Of a stretch of DNA of 64,000 bases, positions 53,306-62,800 are shown piece by piece. The DNA is from UBA1431 sp002329665 (GTDB lineage Bacteria > Bacillota > Clostridia > Christensenellales > UBA1431). The translations under genes were made by a program, and so were the position numbers. Position 1 is the first letter of the stretch. The number at the start of each line of letters is the position of its first letter. The stretch is taken from NCBI GenBank assembly GCA_040772545.1, contig JAXGXY010000001.1, forward strand, positions 124,001 through 188,000, read 5' to 3'. Under the pieces are notes generated by a model. That model ran no database searches, was not told where the DNA came from, and saw only the letters and a program-made list of their open reading frames with translations.

Positions 53306-53334
53306 ATTTTATCCTGTTTTCCCCAGCCAGTCAA
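53306..53334 (-). promoter_or_regulatory. Sigma-A-like promoter of glnA
   Basis: On the minus strand TTGACT (53334-53329), 17 bases, TAAAAT (53311-53306). It predicts a leader of about 165 bases before the glnA start. Confidence 0.8.
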
Positions 53335-53439
53335 TGATTTTTTTGTGTTTGCGATTTATTTTTGCCGGTTTTTTTGATATTATGAACGAGTTATCGGACA
53401 AGATATGCAATACTGCATGAATGTCGGGGAGGGGGCAAA

Positions 53440-54111
53440 ATGGCTGTATTCAACGGGATAGCGGAGCAATATGACCAATGGTATACGAGCCCGATGGGGA
53501 GCTTCGCTGACAGGGTGGAGACGGAGTTGGCTTGCAGGCTCTTCGAGCCCAAAAAAGGGATGAAAGTCCTGGACGTAGGCTGCGGGACGGGCAACTACAG
53601 CATCAAGCTCGCGAAACTCGGGTGCAGGGTAACAGGAGCGGACATTTCGGACAAGATGCTTGTCATCGCGAGGGATAAGGCGAAAAAGGAAGGCGTTGCC
53701 GTCGAATTCGTGGACATGGACGCGTATCACCTGGACTTTGAGGACGAAAGCTTCGACGGCGTTATCTGCATGACGGCCATCGAATTTATAAAAAGGCCAA
53801 ACGAGGCGCTGGAGGAATTCTTCAGGGTCGTGAGGAAGGGCGGGAGGGTCCTCGTCGGGACGATAACGAGGGACAGCGCCTGGGGCGCCATGTACATGAG
53901 CGAGGAATACAGGCAGGATTCGGTTTTCAAACACGCGACGCTTAGAACGCTCGACGAGCTGAAAGGCATACGGAGCGAGGGTTTCGTACGGGGCGGCGAA
54001 TGCCTTTTCATACCGCCCTGCGCGAAAGAGGAAGACATCGGCATGGAGAAAGAGAATGAGCTGTCGAAAACGGAAAGAGGGGGATTTGCGTGTGCGCTAT
54101 GGATAAAATGA
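53440..54111 (+). CDS. Class I SAM-dependent methyltransferase
   Basis: 223 residues. Motif I is VLDVGCGTGNYS, with the acidic motif GADISDKM and motif VEFVDMDAYHL following, as in UbiE/COQ5-like small-molecule methyltransferases. The substrate is unknown. GGGGAGGGGG lies nine bases before ATG 53440. It overlaps the thiamine-binding-like gene by about 20 bases, so they are translated together. Confidence 0.82.
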   Translation: MAVFNGIAEQYDQWYTSPMGSFADRVETELACRLFEPKKGMKVLDVGCGTGNYSIKLAKLGCRVTGADISDKMLVIARDKAKKEGVAVEFVDMDAYHLDFEDESFDGVICMTAIEFIKRPNEALEEFFRVVRKGGRVLVGTITRDSAWGAMYMSEEYRQDSVFKHATLRTLDELKGIRSEGFVRGGECLFIPPCAKEEDIGMEKENELSKTERGGFACALWIK

Positions 54112-54371
54112 TTTCCTGCGAGGTGGCGTTCACGCCCCTGGGCCGTTCCGATTACGCAACCTGTGTCGACAGGGTCCTCGAAGTGATCAAAGCTTCCGGG
54201 CTGCCTTATTCCGTAGGCACTTTCGCCACGGAGGTAAAAGGCGAAAAGGACGCCGTGTTCGGGCTGGTCCGGGACATTTACGACGAAATGGAGGACCAAT
54301 GCGGCCTCATACTGGACGTGAAGATCTCCAACGTGTGCGGATGCGCCGCCGCGCGGGCCGGGCGAACATAA
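54090..54371 (+). CDS. Thiamine-binding-like protein (MTH1187/YkoF family)
   Basis: About 93 residues. ISCEVAFTPLG, the SGLPYSVGTFATEVKG segment and the VFGLVRDIYDEM stretch match the MTH1187/YkoF fold (DUF77), whose members bind thiamine or its precursor HMP. The C-terminus has CGCAAA. GTG 54090 follows GAGGGGG by six bases and is the best start; ATGs three and six codons later are possible. No thiamine transport gene is adjacent; it overlaps the methyltransferase gene. Confidence 0.75.
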   Translation: MCAMDKMISCEVAFTPLGRSDYATCVDRVLEVIKASGLPYSVGTFATEVKGEKDAVFGLVRDIYDEMEDQCGLILDVKISNVCGCAAARAGRT

Positions 54372-54443
54372 ACGCGATCCAAACGTCAATGAAGTTGAGA
54401 AAGCCGCCGCCGGGCCCGGCGGGCGGCCGAAACAACGTTTCTA

Positions 54444-54472
54444 TTGACATGCGGCCTGCACAGCATTACATT
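54444..54472 (+). promoter_or_regulatory. Promoter of the acylation operon
   Basis: TTGACA (54444-54449), 17 bases, TACATT (54467-54472), 33 bases before the SGNH lipoprotein gene. Confidence 0.6.
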
Positions 54473-54505
54473 ACATATAGGCAGTCAACGAGTAAGAATC
54501 GGGGA

Positions 54506-55354
54506 ATGGTGAAAAGAATGAGTCGAACGAAAAAGAGCGCCGGCATCGCGCTGGCGGTATTGCTGGCGGGAATGGCACTGGCCGGATGCGTCCCGGGTGG
54601 GAATAACGGTGCGACGCCTTCGGCTTCCGTCGCGCCATCGCCGACCGCGGCGGCGACGGCGAAGCCGACACCCGCGGCCACGCCCACGCAGCCGGCGGTA
54701 ACAGCGGACGGTTCCGCCGCCGTGCCCGAATCGGACGCCGTCGGGTTCAGCTATTTCAACGACGCCGTGTTCATCGGGGATTCAGTTTCCCTGAAGCTGA
54801 AGAATTACGTGACGGAAAAGCGGCAGAACGATGCGGGCTTTTTTGGGAAAGCCAGGTTCCTGGTATCGGGGAGCCTGGGCAGCGGCAACGCGCTGTGGCC
54901 GCTGGACAACCCGCAGTCGGTGCACCCTGCGTACAACGGCAAGAAGATGCTCCTGGAGGACAGCGTCGCGGCGTGCGGTGCGGGCAAGGTCTATATCATG
55001 CTGGGGCTCAACGACATCGCCGTGTACGGTATCGACGGAGCAGTCGGCAACATGAAAACGATGATAGAACGCATCAGGGAAAAGTCCCCCGGAATAAAGG
55101 TTTTTATCCAGTCGGCCACGCCGATGACCCGGGACGGCGAAAAGAATAAGCTGAACAACCGCGCGCTGGTTGAATACGATAACGCGCTTGAGGCATTATG
55201 TAAGAGTAACGGTTACTACTATATAGACGTGGCCAGCGTGATGCGCGACAGCGAAGGGTATCTGCCCGACAACCTGTCCAGCGACAACTACGTGCACTTC
55301 ACCGACGCTGCCTGCGAGAAATGGATAGATTACCTGCGTACCCACACGGTCTGA
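54506..55354 (+). CDS. SGNH/GDSL-hydrolase lipoprotein
   Basis: About 280 residues. A signal peptide ends in the lipobox LALAGC-like ALAGC, so the protein is tethered outside the membrane. A Pro/Thr/Ala-rich linker follows, then the SGNH fold: VFIGDSVS (block I nucleophile), the VYIMLGLNDIA block III and DNYVHFTDAA with the catalytic His. It should hydrolyse or transfer acyl esters. The start is ATG 54506 or 54518. First gene of a four-gene unit with DUF4358, MBOAT and DHHW genes, so an O-acyl group on envelope polysaccharide is the likely substrate. Confidence 0.85.
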   Translation: MVKRMSRTKKSAGIALAVLLAGMALAGCVPGGNNGATPSASVAPSPTAAATAKPTPAATPTQPAVTADGSAAVPESDAVGFSYFNDAVFIGDSVSLKLKNYVTEKRQNDAGFFGKARFLVSGSLGSGNALWPLDNPQSVHPAYNGKKMLLEDSVAACGAGKVYIMLGLNDIAVYGIDGAVGNMKTMIERIREKSPGIKVFIQSATPMTRDGEKNKLNNRALVEYDNALEALCKSNGYYYIDVASVMRDSEGYLPDNLSSDNYVHFTDAACEKWIDYLRTHTV

Positions 55355-55377
55355 TTTCGATTGGAGGGTGAAAGGCG

Positions 55378-55836
55378 ATGAAAAAGACTGTTCTGGCTGT
55401 TGCCGCGCTGCTGATTGTGTGCGCCCTTGCCGCATGCAACCAGACGGTGAAGCAGGTCGACTTGGACACGGTCATGTCCGACATCGAAAACAGCGTCTCG
55501 CTGCCCGAGATGATGGAGCTTAACGCCGACAACCTGAGCGAATATGGCATCGACGCCTCGGATGCGAAACAGTTCGTCTTCAGGATCGACAAGAGCGGGA
55601 TCAAGGCGGACGAGGTCGCGATGTTCGAAGCGAACGATGCGGACGCCGCCGCGAGGATCAAGGAGAAGCTCGAGGCGCATTTGGCGCAGAGGGCGAACGA
55701 GTTCAACAACTACCTGCCCGAAGAATACGCGGTGGTACAGCAATCCAGCGTGGAGACCTACGGCAATTACGTAACGATGTTCGTTTCCCCCGACGCGTCC
55801 GAGATGACCTCGATCTTCGAGTCGTACGCGCAATAG
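55378..55836 (+). CDS. DUF4358 lipoprotein
   Basis: 152 residues. The signal peptide ends in ALAAC, so it is a lipoprotein of about 130 mature residues. The remainder (VDLDTVMSDIENSVSLPEMMELNADNL and the later GNYVTMFVSPDAS) matches DUF4358, a clostridial family repeatedly found beside MBOAT and SGNH genes. The function is unknown; its place suggests an accessory role in acyl transfer. It starts 23 bases after the SGNH gene. Confidence 0.82.
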   Translation: MKKTVLAVAALLIVCALAACNQTVKQVDLDTVMSDIENSVSLPEMMELNADNLSEYGIDASDAKQFVFRIDKSGIKADEVAMFEANDADAAARIKEKLEAHLAQRANEFNNYLPEEYAVVQQSSVETYGNYVTMFVSPDASEMTSIFESYAQ

Positions 55837-55868
55837 CGGCTGCGCGGGAAGGCCGCATACGAGTTGAA

Positions 55869-55897
55869 CCGGTGTGGTGGCTTTTGCCTCACACCGG
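55869..55897 (+). terminator. Intra-operon hairpin
   Basis: CCGGTGTG (55869-55876) pairs with CACACCGG (55890-55897), and an inner GGC-TTTT-GCC extends the stem. A second small stem AGGGG/CCCCT follows near 55930. With no T-run they may set relative expression of the lipoprotein genes and the MBOAT gene, or act as a weak terminator. Confidence 0.5.
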
Positions 55898-56008
55898 ACT
55901 GTTGTATGTTTCTGTGGCGTTTCGTAGGGGCAGTTCCCCTGATTTGCCGCCGGAGCGGGCGGAGCTTTCCTGTCGCGCCCGGCATCATGAAAAAAGGGTG
56001 GATTCCGT

Positions 56009-57406
56009 TTGGTTTTTTCGAGCGTCTTGTTCCTGTTCGTGTACCTGCCGCTGGTACTTGCCATATACTATTCCCTCCCCCGGAAATTCAGGAACGCCTT
56101 CCTGTTCGTGGCCAGCCTCATCTTCTACGGATGGGGGGAGCCCACTTTCATCGTGCTGATGATCTTTTCGACGATCGTGGATTATACGCACGGATTTTTC
56201 ATCGATAAATACAGGCAACACCCCTGGCTGCCCAAGGCGCTGCTCGTCTCGGCGATGGTCATCAACATTTCGCTTTTGGGGTTTTTCAAGTACGCGACTT
56301 TCATTGCCGAGGCGCTCAAGGCGCTGCCGTTTTTCTCGTCGATGACGGTGCCGCTCATCCCGCTGCCCATCGGCATCTCGTTCTACACGTTCCAGACGAT
56401 GTCCTATTCGATCGACGTGTACCGGGGGGACAGCCCGATCCAGAGGAACCCGATCTCGTTCGGCGCCTATGTCGCGCTGTTCCCGCAGCTGATCGCGGGG
56501 CCGATCGTGCGCTACAAGGACATCGCGCACCAGCTCAATCACCGGAAAGAGACCGTGGCCCGGTTTGCGCGCGGCGTCCGCATCTTCCTGATCGGGCTGG
56601 CCAAAAAGGTCCTTATTGCGAACCAGATGGGCATGCTCTGGGACGAGATGCGAAAGACGATGGGGACCAACGGCATTTTGGGCGCATGGATAGGCATTCT
56701 CGCCTTCGCGTTCCAGATTTATTTCGATTTCAGCGGGTATTCGGACATGGCCCGCGGCCTGGGCAACATGATAGGCTTCGAATTCCTCATAAACTTCGAT
56801 TATCCCTACATCTCCAGGAGCATCACGGAGTTCTGGCGAAGGTGGCACATCTCGCTGGGCACATGGTTCAGGGAGTATGTCTACATCCCGTTGGGGGGAA
56901 ACCGAAAAGGCACGGGCCGCATGCTGCTCAACCTGATGATCGTGTGGTTTCTGACGGGCTTATGGCACGGCGCGAACTGGAACTACGTGATCTGGGGCGT
57001 ATATTTCGGCGTACTGCTGATGATCGAGAAGGTGTTCCTGTTAAAGCGGCTCGAACGCACGCCGTCCTGGATGCAGCATTTTTACGCGCTGTTCCTCGTC
57101 ATGATCGGGTGGGTCGTCTTCTATTTCGAGAAAACGCCCGAGATGTTCGCCTACTTCGGGCATTTGTTCACCTTCGCGAACGGGCTGATCGGGCCCAACG
57201 CCCTCGCCCTTTTCCTGACCTACCTGCCGCTGATGCTGATCGCAGGGTTTGCGAGCACGCCGGCCGCAAGGAGGATCTACGAGAAGATCAGGGACCGCAA
57301 AGCCGTCTCCTACGCGGAAATCGCCGCCTGCGCCGTCGTGCTGGTGCTGTGTACGTCCACGCTGGTGAGCCAGAGTTACAACCCGTTTCTGTATTTCAGG
57401 TTCTAG
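56009..57406 (+). CDS. MBOAT-family O-acyltransferase (AlgI-like)
   Basis: 465 residues with about eleven helices. The catalytic His is in LTGLWHGANWNYVIWG (~residue 317), with SGYSDMARGLGNMIGF and FWRRWHISLGTWFREYVYIPLGG, all AlgI-type signatures. It moves acyl groups, usually acetyl, across the membrane for transfer to an extracellular sugar polymer. TTG 56009 appears to be the start, preceded by AAAGGGTGG. The DHHW gene follows 15 bases later. Confidence 0.9.
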   Translation: MVFSSVLFLFVYLPLVLAIYYSLPRKFRNAFLFVASLIFYGWGEPTFIVLMIFSTIVDYTHGFFIDKYRQHPWLPKALLVSAMVINISLLGFFKYATFIAEALKALPFFSSMTVPLIPLPIGISFYTFQTMSYSIDVYRGDSPIQRNPISFGAYVALFPQLIAGPIVRYKDIAHQLNHRKETVARFARGVRIFLIGLAKKVLIANQMGMLWDEMRKTMGTNGILGAWIGILAFAFQIYFDFSGYSDMARGLGNMIGFEFLINFDYPYISRSITEFWRRWHISLGTWFREYVYIPLGGNRKGTGRMLLNLMIVWFLTGLWHGANWNYVIWGVYFGVLLMIEKVFLLKRLERTPSWMQHFYALFLVMIGWVVFYFEKTPEMFAYFGHLFTFANGLIGPNALALFLTYLPLMLIAGFASTPAARRIYEKIRDRKAVSYAEIAACAVVLVLCTSTLVSQSYNPFLYFRF

Positions 57407-57421
57407 TATGAGAGGCAGACG

Positions 57422-58555
57422 ATGAGATTGAAGAAAATCGGCAAGGACGCAATAATAACCATAATTTTCGGCGTTTTCCTGGGCGTTTTCGGCCTGATGT
57501 ACCTCGTTATGCCTGCCCAGCGCTTCTCTGTGAACGAAAAGCGCGTGCTCGAGCCGGAACCGAAGCTGACTTCCAGGTCTCTTTTCAGCGGCAGGTTCGG
57601 CGCGGACTTCGAAAAGTACCTTTCGGATCAGTTCGCCCTGCGGGACTTCTTCGTCGGCCTGAATTCGTATTACGACCTCTGTATCGGGCGCAACGGCGTG
57701 AAAGGGATATATGCCGGCAAGGACGGGTACCTGATCGAGGCGCCGGTCGAATACGACGAAAAGAACCTTCAGAAAAACGTCGAAGCGATCGCTAGGTTTT
57801 CCGGGGAAGTGGGAATAAAGCCGGACTTCATGCTGGTGCCGTCCACCGGTTTCGTCTACGACGACAAGCTGCCGGCCGTCCACTACCCGTATAACGACGA
57901 CAGGATCATCGCTTCGGTCGAATCGGCGCTGGGCCCGGGCGTCGATCCGGTCGACCTCATCCGGCCGCTCAAAGCGCAGAAGGACACCGAGCAGCTCTAT
58001 TTCAAGACGGACCACCACTGGACGGGGCGAGGCGCGTATGCGGCGTACAGGGCCTACTGCGCCGAAAAAAGGCTCAGGCCCGTTTTGATGGACCGGTTCA
58101 ATATACAGGAGGAAGGCGGTTTTTACGGCACCACCTATTCGCGCAGCGCGCTCTGGCTCAGCAGTCCGGATACGATAGAACTGTACTGGGACAAGGCGGA
58201 CTCTCACTATGAGGTGGAGATACCGGAGGCGAAAAAGAAGTCCGACAGCCTTTTCTTCCTCTCCCACCTGGACGCGCCGGACAAATACCCGGTCTACCTC
58301 GACGGCAACCACGGTTTCGTGAAGATCGCGAATAAAAACGTGAAAGACGGCAAACTCCTATTGATAAAGGACAGCTACGCCCACGTTTTCGTGCCGTTCC
58401 TCGCGCAGAACTACAGCGAGATCTACATGGTGGACCCGCGGTACTACAAGCAAAGCCTTATAGAACTTGTGGAGGAGAACGGCATCGACAGCATACTGTT
58501 CCTCTACGGTGTGAACAATTTCGTAAACGACACCAGCCTTGTGCGGCTCAAATAG
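57422..58555 (+). CDS. DHHW-family protein (AlgJ/AlgX-like acetyltransferase partner)
   Basis: 377 residues. An N-terminal membrane anchor (IITIIFGVFLGVFGLMYLV) is followed by an SGNH-like extracellular domain with FKTDHHWTGRGAYAAY, the DHHW signature, and LLIKDSYAHVFVPFL near the C-terminus, whose Ser would be the nucleophile. AlgJ and AlgX take the acyl group delivered by an MBOAT protein and place it on the polysaccharide. Last gene of the four-gene unit. Confidence 0.9.
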   Translation: MRLKKIGKDAIITIIFGVFLGVFGLMYLVMPAQRFSVNEKRVLEPEPKLTSRSLFSGRFGADFEKYLSDQFALRDFFVGLNSYYDLCIGRNGVKGIYAGKDGYLIEAPVEYDEKNLQKNVEAIARFSGEVGIKPDFMLVPSTGFVYDDKLPAVHYPYNDDRIIASVESALGPGVDPVDLIRPLKAQKDTEQLYFKTDHHWTGRGAYAAYRAYCAEKRLRPVLMDRFNIQEEGGFYGTTYSRSALWLSSPDTIELYWDKADSHYEVEIPEAKKKSDSLFFLSHLDAPDKYPVYLDGNHGFVKIANKNVKDGKLLLIKDSYAHVFVPFLAQNYSEIYMVDPRYYKQSLIELVEENGIDSILFLYGVNNFVNDTSLVRLK

Positions 58556-58622
58556 GCTATGAATGGCCGCGGGGCCGGTTTTTCCCCGCGGAAAACGAAG
58601 CGAAAAAAATAAAATATTGGCA

Positions 58623-58652
58623 TTGCACTCCCGGGTGCCTTTATGATATAAT
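58623..58652 (+). promoter_or_regulatory. Promoter of carAB
   Basis: TTGCAC (58623-58628), 18 bases, TATAAT (58647-58652) with an extended TGA just before it. Confidence 0.75.
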
Positions 58653-58672
58653 GCTCTGAAGATAACGGAGTT

Positions 58673-58715
58673 CCAAACGGGATCTCCCCGTTTGGCAGGG
58701 GGCCTGTTTTTTTTT
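58673..58715 (+). terminator. Attenuator-like terminator in the carAB leader
   Basis: CCAAACGGG (58673-58681) pairs perfectly with CCCGTTTGG (58687-58695). Directly after it CAGG-GGG-CCTG (58696-58706) leads into nine T (58707-58715), 22 bases before the carA start. A CCCC/GGGG pairing across the two hairpins is an alternative. A terminator between promoter and gene implies attenuation, perhaps by pyrimidines or arginine; I see no clear PyrR binding loop. Confidence 0.7.
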
Positions 58716-58737
58716 GTGTAATTCAGGGGGTGGCGGT

Positions 58738-59808
58738 TTGGCGTATCTGCTGCTGGAAGACGGCAGCGTTTATCCCGGAGAAAGCTTCGGGGACGCGCGC
58801 GACGTCGTCGGCGAAGTCGTGTTCAATACGGGGATGACAGGTTACCAGGAACTATTGAGCGATCCGTCCTACCACGGGCAGATCGTCGTGATGACGTACC
58901 CGCTCATCGGCAACTACGGCGTCAACGACGAGGACAACGAATCCGAAGGGGTTTGGGTGCGCGGATTCATCGTGCACGAACAAACGGAGGCGCCCAGCAA
59001 CTGGAAGATGAAGGACACGATAGCCGGCCATCTGCAAAAAGCGGGCGTGCCCGCGCTGGCCGGCGTCGATACGCGGGCCATCACGAGGAAGCTGCGCGAA
59101 TACGGCACGATGCGCGGCATCATCACGTGCGACCCGAACGCGGCGGCCCTCGAAAAAGCGCGGACGTATTCTATACAAAACCCGGTCGGCGCGGTCACGT
59201 GCAAGGCGCCTTACCGCATCGGGGGGGAAGGCCGCAGGTTGGTGGCCGTGCTGGATATGGGCATCAAGCACGGCGTCTTCCATTCCCTCACGCGCCGCGG
59301 ATGCGACCTTATCGTCTATCCCTCCCATACGGAGGCGGACGAGATCCTGTCCAAAGACCCGGACGGGATTTTCCTTTCCAACGGGCCGGGAGACCCCAAG
59401 GACAACGGCGCCATAATCGAACAGATACGCCGCCTGACGGATTATAAACCCGTGTTCGGCGTCTGTCTGGGATACCAGCTCATCGCGCTGGCGGTGGGCG
59501 GGGACACCTGCAAGCTCAGATACGGGCACCGCGGGGGCAACCATCCGGTGAAGGACGTCGCGCAGGGGCGCACGTACATCACTTCGCAGAACCACGGCTA
59601 CGCGGTCATTCCCGGGTCTTTGCCGGACAACGTCGAGATCACGCACCTGAACTGGAACGACAGAACGCTCGAGGGCATCCGCCTCACCGACAGACCGGTG
59701 TTCGGGGTGCAGTTCCATCCCGAGGGAAGCCCGGGACCGTCGGACACGGCCTATCTGTTCGACCGGTTCATAGCGCTCATGGATACCAAGCGGAAAGGAG
59801 CGAATTAA
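58738..59808 (+). CDS. carA: Carbamoyl-phosphate synthase, small (glutaminase) subunit
   Basis: 356 residues. FNTGMTGYQELLSDPSY and the class I glutaminase GVCLGYQLIALA with catalytic Cys, then QNHGYAV and VQFHPE with His/Glu. It releases ammonia from glutamine for CarB. TTG 58738 is chosen because GGGGGTG lies five bases before it and LAYLLLEDG is the family start; an upstream GTG would overlap the T-run of the attenuator. It overlaps carB by one base. Confidence 0.95.
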   Translation: MAYLLLEDGSVYPGESFGDARDVVGEVVFNTGMTGYQELLSDPSYHGQIVVMTYPLIGNYGVNDEDNESEGVWVRGFIVHEQTEAPSNWKMKDTIAGHLQKAGVPALAGVDTRAITRKLREYGTMRGIITCDPNAAALEKARTYSIQNPVGAVTCKAPYRIGGEGRRLVAVLDMGIKHGVFHSLTRRGCDLIVYPSHTEADEILSKDPDGIFLSNGPGDPKDNGAIIEQIRRLTDYKPVFGVCLGYQLIALAVGGDTCKLRYGHRGGNHPVKDVAQGRTYITSQNHGYAVIPGSLPDNVEITHLNWNDRTLEGIRLTDRPVFGVQFHPEGSPGPSDTAYLFDRFIALMDTKRKGAN

Positions 59809-62800
59809 TGCCGAAGAGACCTGACATCAACAAAGTGCTCGTGATCGGTTCGGGCCCCATCATCATCGGGCAGGCGGCCGAGTTCGACTACGCGGGCACG
59901 CAGGCCTGCCGCGTCCTTCAGGAGGAAGGGATCGAAGTCGTGCTGGTGAACCCCAACCCGGCCACCATCATGACCGACACCGACATCGCGGACAAGGTGT
60001 ATATGGAACCGCTCACCGTGGAATCCCTCGAGCGCATCCTCGAAAAGGAGAAACCCGACGGCGTGCTTCCCACGCTGGGCGGCCAGACCGGGCTGAACCT
60101 GGCGGTGGAACTCTTCGAAAACGGCATACTGGGCCGGTTCGGGATCGAACTGTTGGGCACGACGGTGGACAGCATCCGCGCTTCCGAGGACCGCGAGCTT
60201 TTCAAGGAGATGCTCGAATCCATCGGTGAGCCCGTGATCAGCAGCACGATTGCCACGAGCGTCAACGAGGCGCTCGCTTTTTTGAGTGCGGAGGCTTTCC
60301 CTCTGATCGTCCGGCCGGCGTACACGCTTGGCGGCACGGGCGGCGGCATCGTGCGCAACGAGGAAGAGCTGATCCACGTCTGTACCGAGGGGATACGGGC
60401 AAGCCGCGTGGGACAGGTGCTGGTGGAGAAAAGCGTCGCCGGCTGGAAAGAAGTAGAGTACGAGGTGATGCGCGACGGCGCGGGCAACTGCATCACCGTG
60501 TGCTCTATGGAAAACGTCGACCCGGTCGGCGTGCACACCGGCGATTCCATCGTCGTCGCGCCCACGCAGACCCTCCGCGACGCCGAGTACCAGATGCTCA
60601 GGTCCGCGGCGATCAACATCGTTAACAAGCTGAGGATCGAGGGCGGCTGCAACATCCAGTTCGCCCTGGACACGGACAGCATGGAGTATTACGTGATCGA
60701 GGTCAACCCCCGCGTGAGCCGTTCGTCCTCACTGGCGTCCAAGGCGACCGGCTACCCGATCGCCAAGGTCGCGGCGCGCATCGCGGTGGGGTACAACCTC
60801 GACGAGATCGAAAACGGGGTGACCGGCAAGACCACCGCCTGTTTCGAACCGGTGCTGGACTACGTCGTCGTGAAGATCCCGCGCTGGCCTTTCGATAAGT
60901 TCGTGCGCGCCGACAAGCAGATCGGCACGCGCATGAAGGCGACGGGCGAGGTCATGGCCATCGGCTTGAGCTTCGAGGCCGCGCTGTTGAAGGCCGTGCG
61001 TTCGCTCGAACAGGGCCTGTACTCGCTGGATACCGGGCTGGACGTGCTGGGCGACGAAAAGCTCGAGGCGCGCCTGTACGAAGTCAGTTGCGAGCGGCTG
61101 TTCGTGGTCGCGGAGGCACTGAGGCGGGGCATGCCCGTGGAAAAGATCTATAAGATCACCACCATCGATCCGTGGTTCCTTGATAAGATCAGGCGCATCG
61201 TCGTGACCGAGAAGGAAATAAGCGGCCTGCCGCTCAAAAAATGGACGCCCGACCTGATGCGGCGGGTCAAGAAGACGGGGTTTTCGGACAAGGCCGTCGC
61301 GCAGCTGACCGGCTCGGCGGAGAGCGACGTGCGCGCGCTGCGCGAGAGCATGGGCATCAGGCCCGTATTCCGGATGGTCGACACCTGCGCGGGCGAGTTC
61401 GATGCCGTGAGCCCGTACTACTACTCCTGCTATGGCGTGCAGGGCGAGAGCGGCCCGCCCTCCAAGAAAACGGTGGTTGTGCTCGGGTCGGGGCCGATAC
61501 GCATCGGCCAGGGCGTCGAGTTCGACTACTGTTCGGTGCACTGCGCCTGGGCACTCAGGCGCGCGGGCTACGAAACGGTCATCATCAACAACAACCCCGA
61601 GACGGTTTCCACCGACTTCGATACGTCGGACCGACTGTATTTCGAGCCGCTCACCGAGGAGGACGTGCTGGGCGTGCTGGCCGTGGAGCAGCCGGTGGGC
61701 GTGGTCTGCCAGTTCGGCGGGCAGACGGCGATTAAGCTGGCGCACTGCGTGGCCAGCGCCGGGTACAGGATACTGGGCACGAGCCTCGCCGACATAGACG
61801 CCGCGGAGGACCGCAAGCGGTTCGACGCGCTCCTGGCGAAGCTGAAGATACCGCGTCCGGAGGGGGCGACGGTTTTCACGCGGGAGGAAGCGGTCCGCGC
61901 GGCCAACGATCTCGGCTACCCCGTGCTCGTGCGCCCGAGCTACGTGCTGGGCGGGCAGGGCATGGAAATAGCGCACAACAACCGCCAGATCTGCGAGTAT
62001 ATGGACATCATCAACCTCACGGCGCAGGAACACCCCATCCTGGTCGACAAGTACCTGCTGGGCCAGGAATTGGAGGTCGACGCGATCTGCGACGGTGAAG
62101 ACGTGTTGATCCCGGGGATCATGGAGCACGTGGAGCGCGCGGGCATCCACTCCGGGGACAGCATTTCGCTCTACCCCCCGCAGAATGTCCCCGACGAGCA
62201 GCTGGACAGAATCGTCGAGCTTACGCGCGCGCTGTCCAGGAAACTGCACGTGAAGGGGCTTGTGAACATCCAGTACATCCTGTTCAACGACGAGGTGTAC
62301 GTGATCGAGGTGAACCCGCGCTCGTCGCGCACCGTGCCCTTCATCTCCAAGGCGACCGGACTGCCGGTGGTGGACCTGGGCGTCAAGGCGTCGCTGGGGA
62401 TGAAGCTTGCGGACCTGGGCTACGGCACGGGCCTGTACGAGGGCCCCGGCATCGTGGCGGTGAAGCTTCCCGTTTTCTCCTCCGAGAAGCTCCCGGGCGT
62501 GGAGGTGAGCCTGGGGCCGGAAATGAAGTCCACGGGCGAGGTGATCGGCCTGGGGTCCAACGTCACCGAGGCCATGGTGAAAGGCTTCGTGGCCGCCGGA
62601 ATGATGAACAAGCGCGGCGGCGTGCTCATCAGCGTGAACAAGAAGGACCGGGAGCTGGTGCTGCCGGTGGCGCGCGTGCTTGCAAACGAGGGCTGCACGC
62701 TCTACGCGACGCCGGGCACCGCGAAGTACCTTGGCATCCAGGGCCTGGTCGTGACGGCCGTCCCCAAGATAAGCCAGTCGCACGACGCGCTGTTGAAGCT

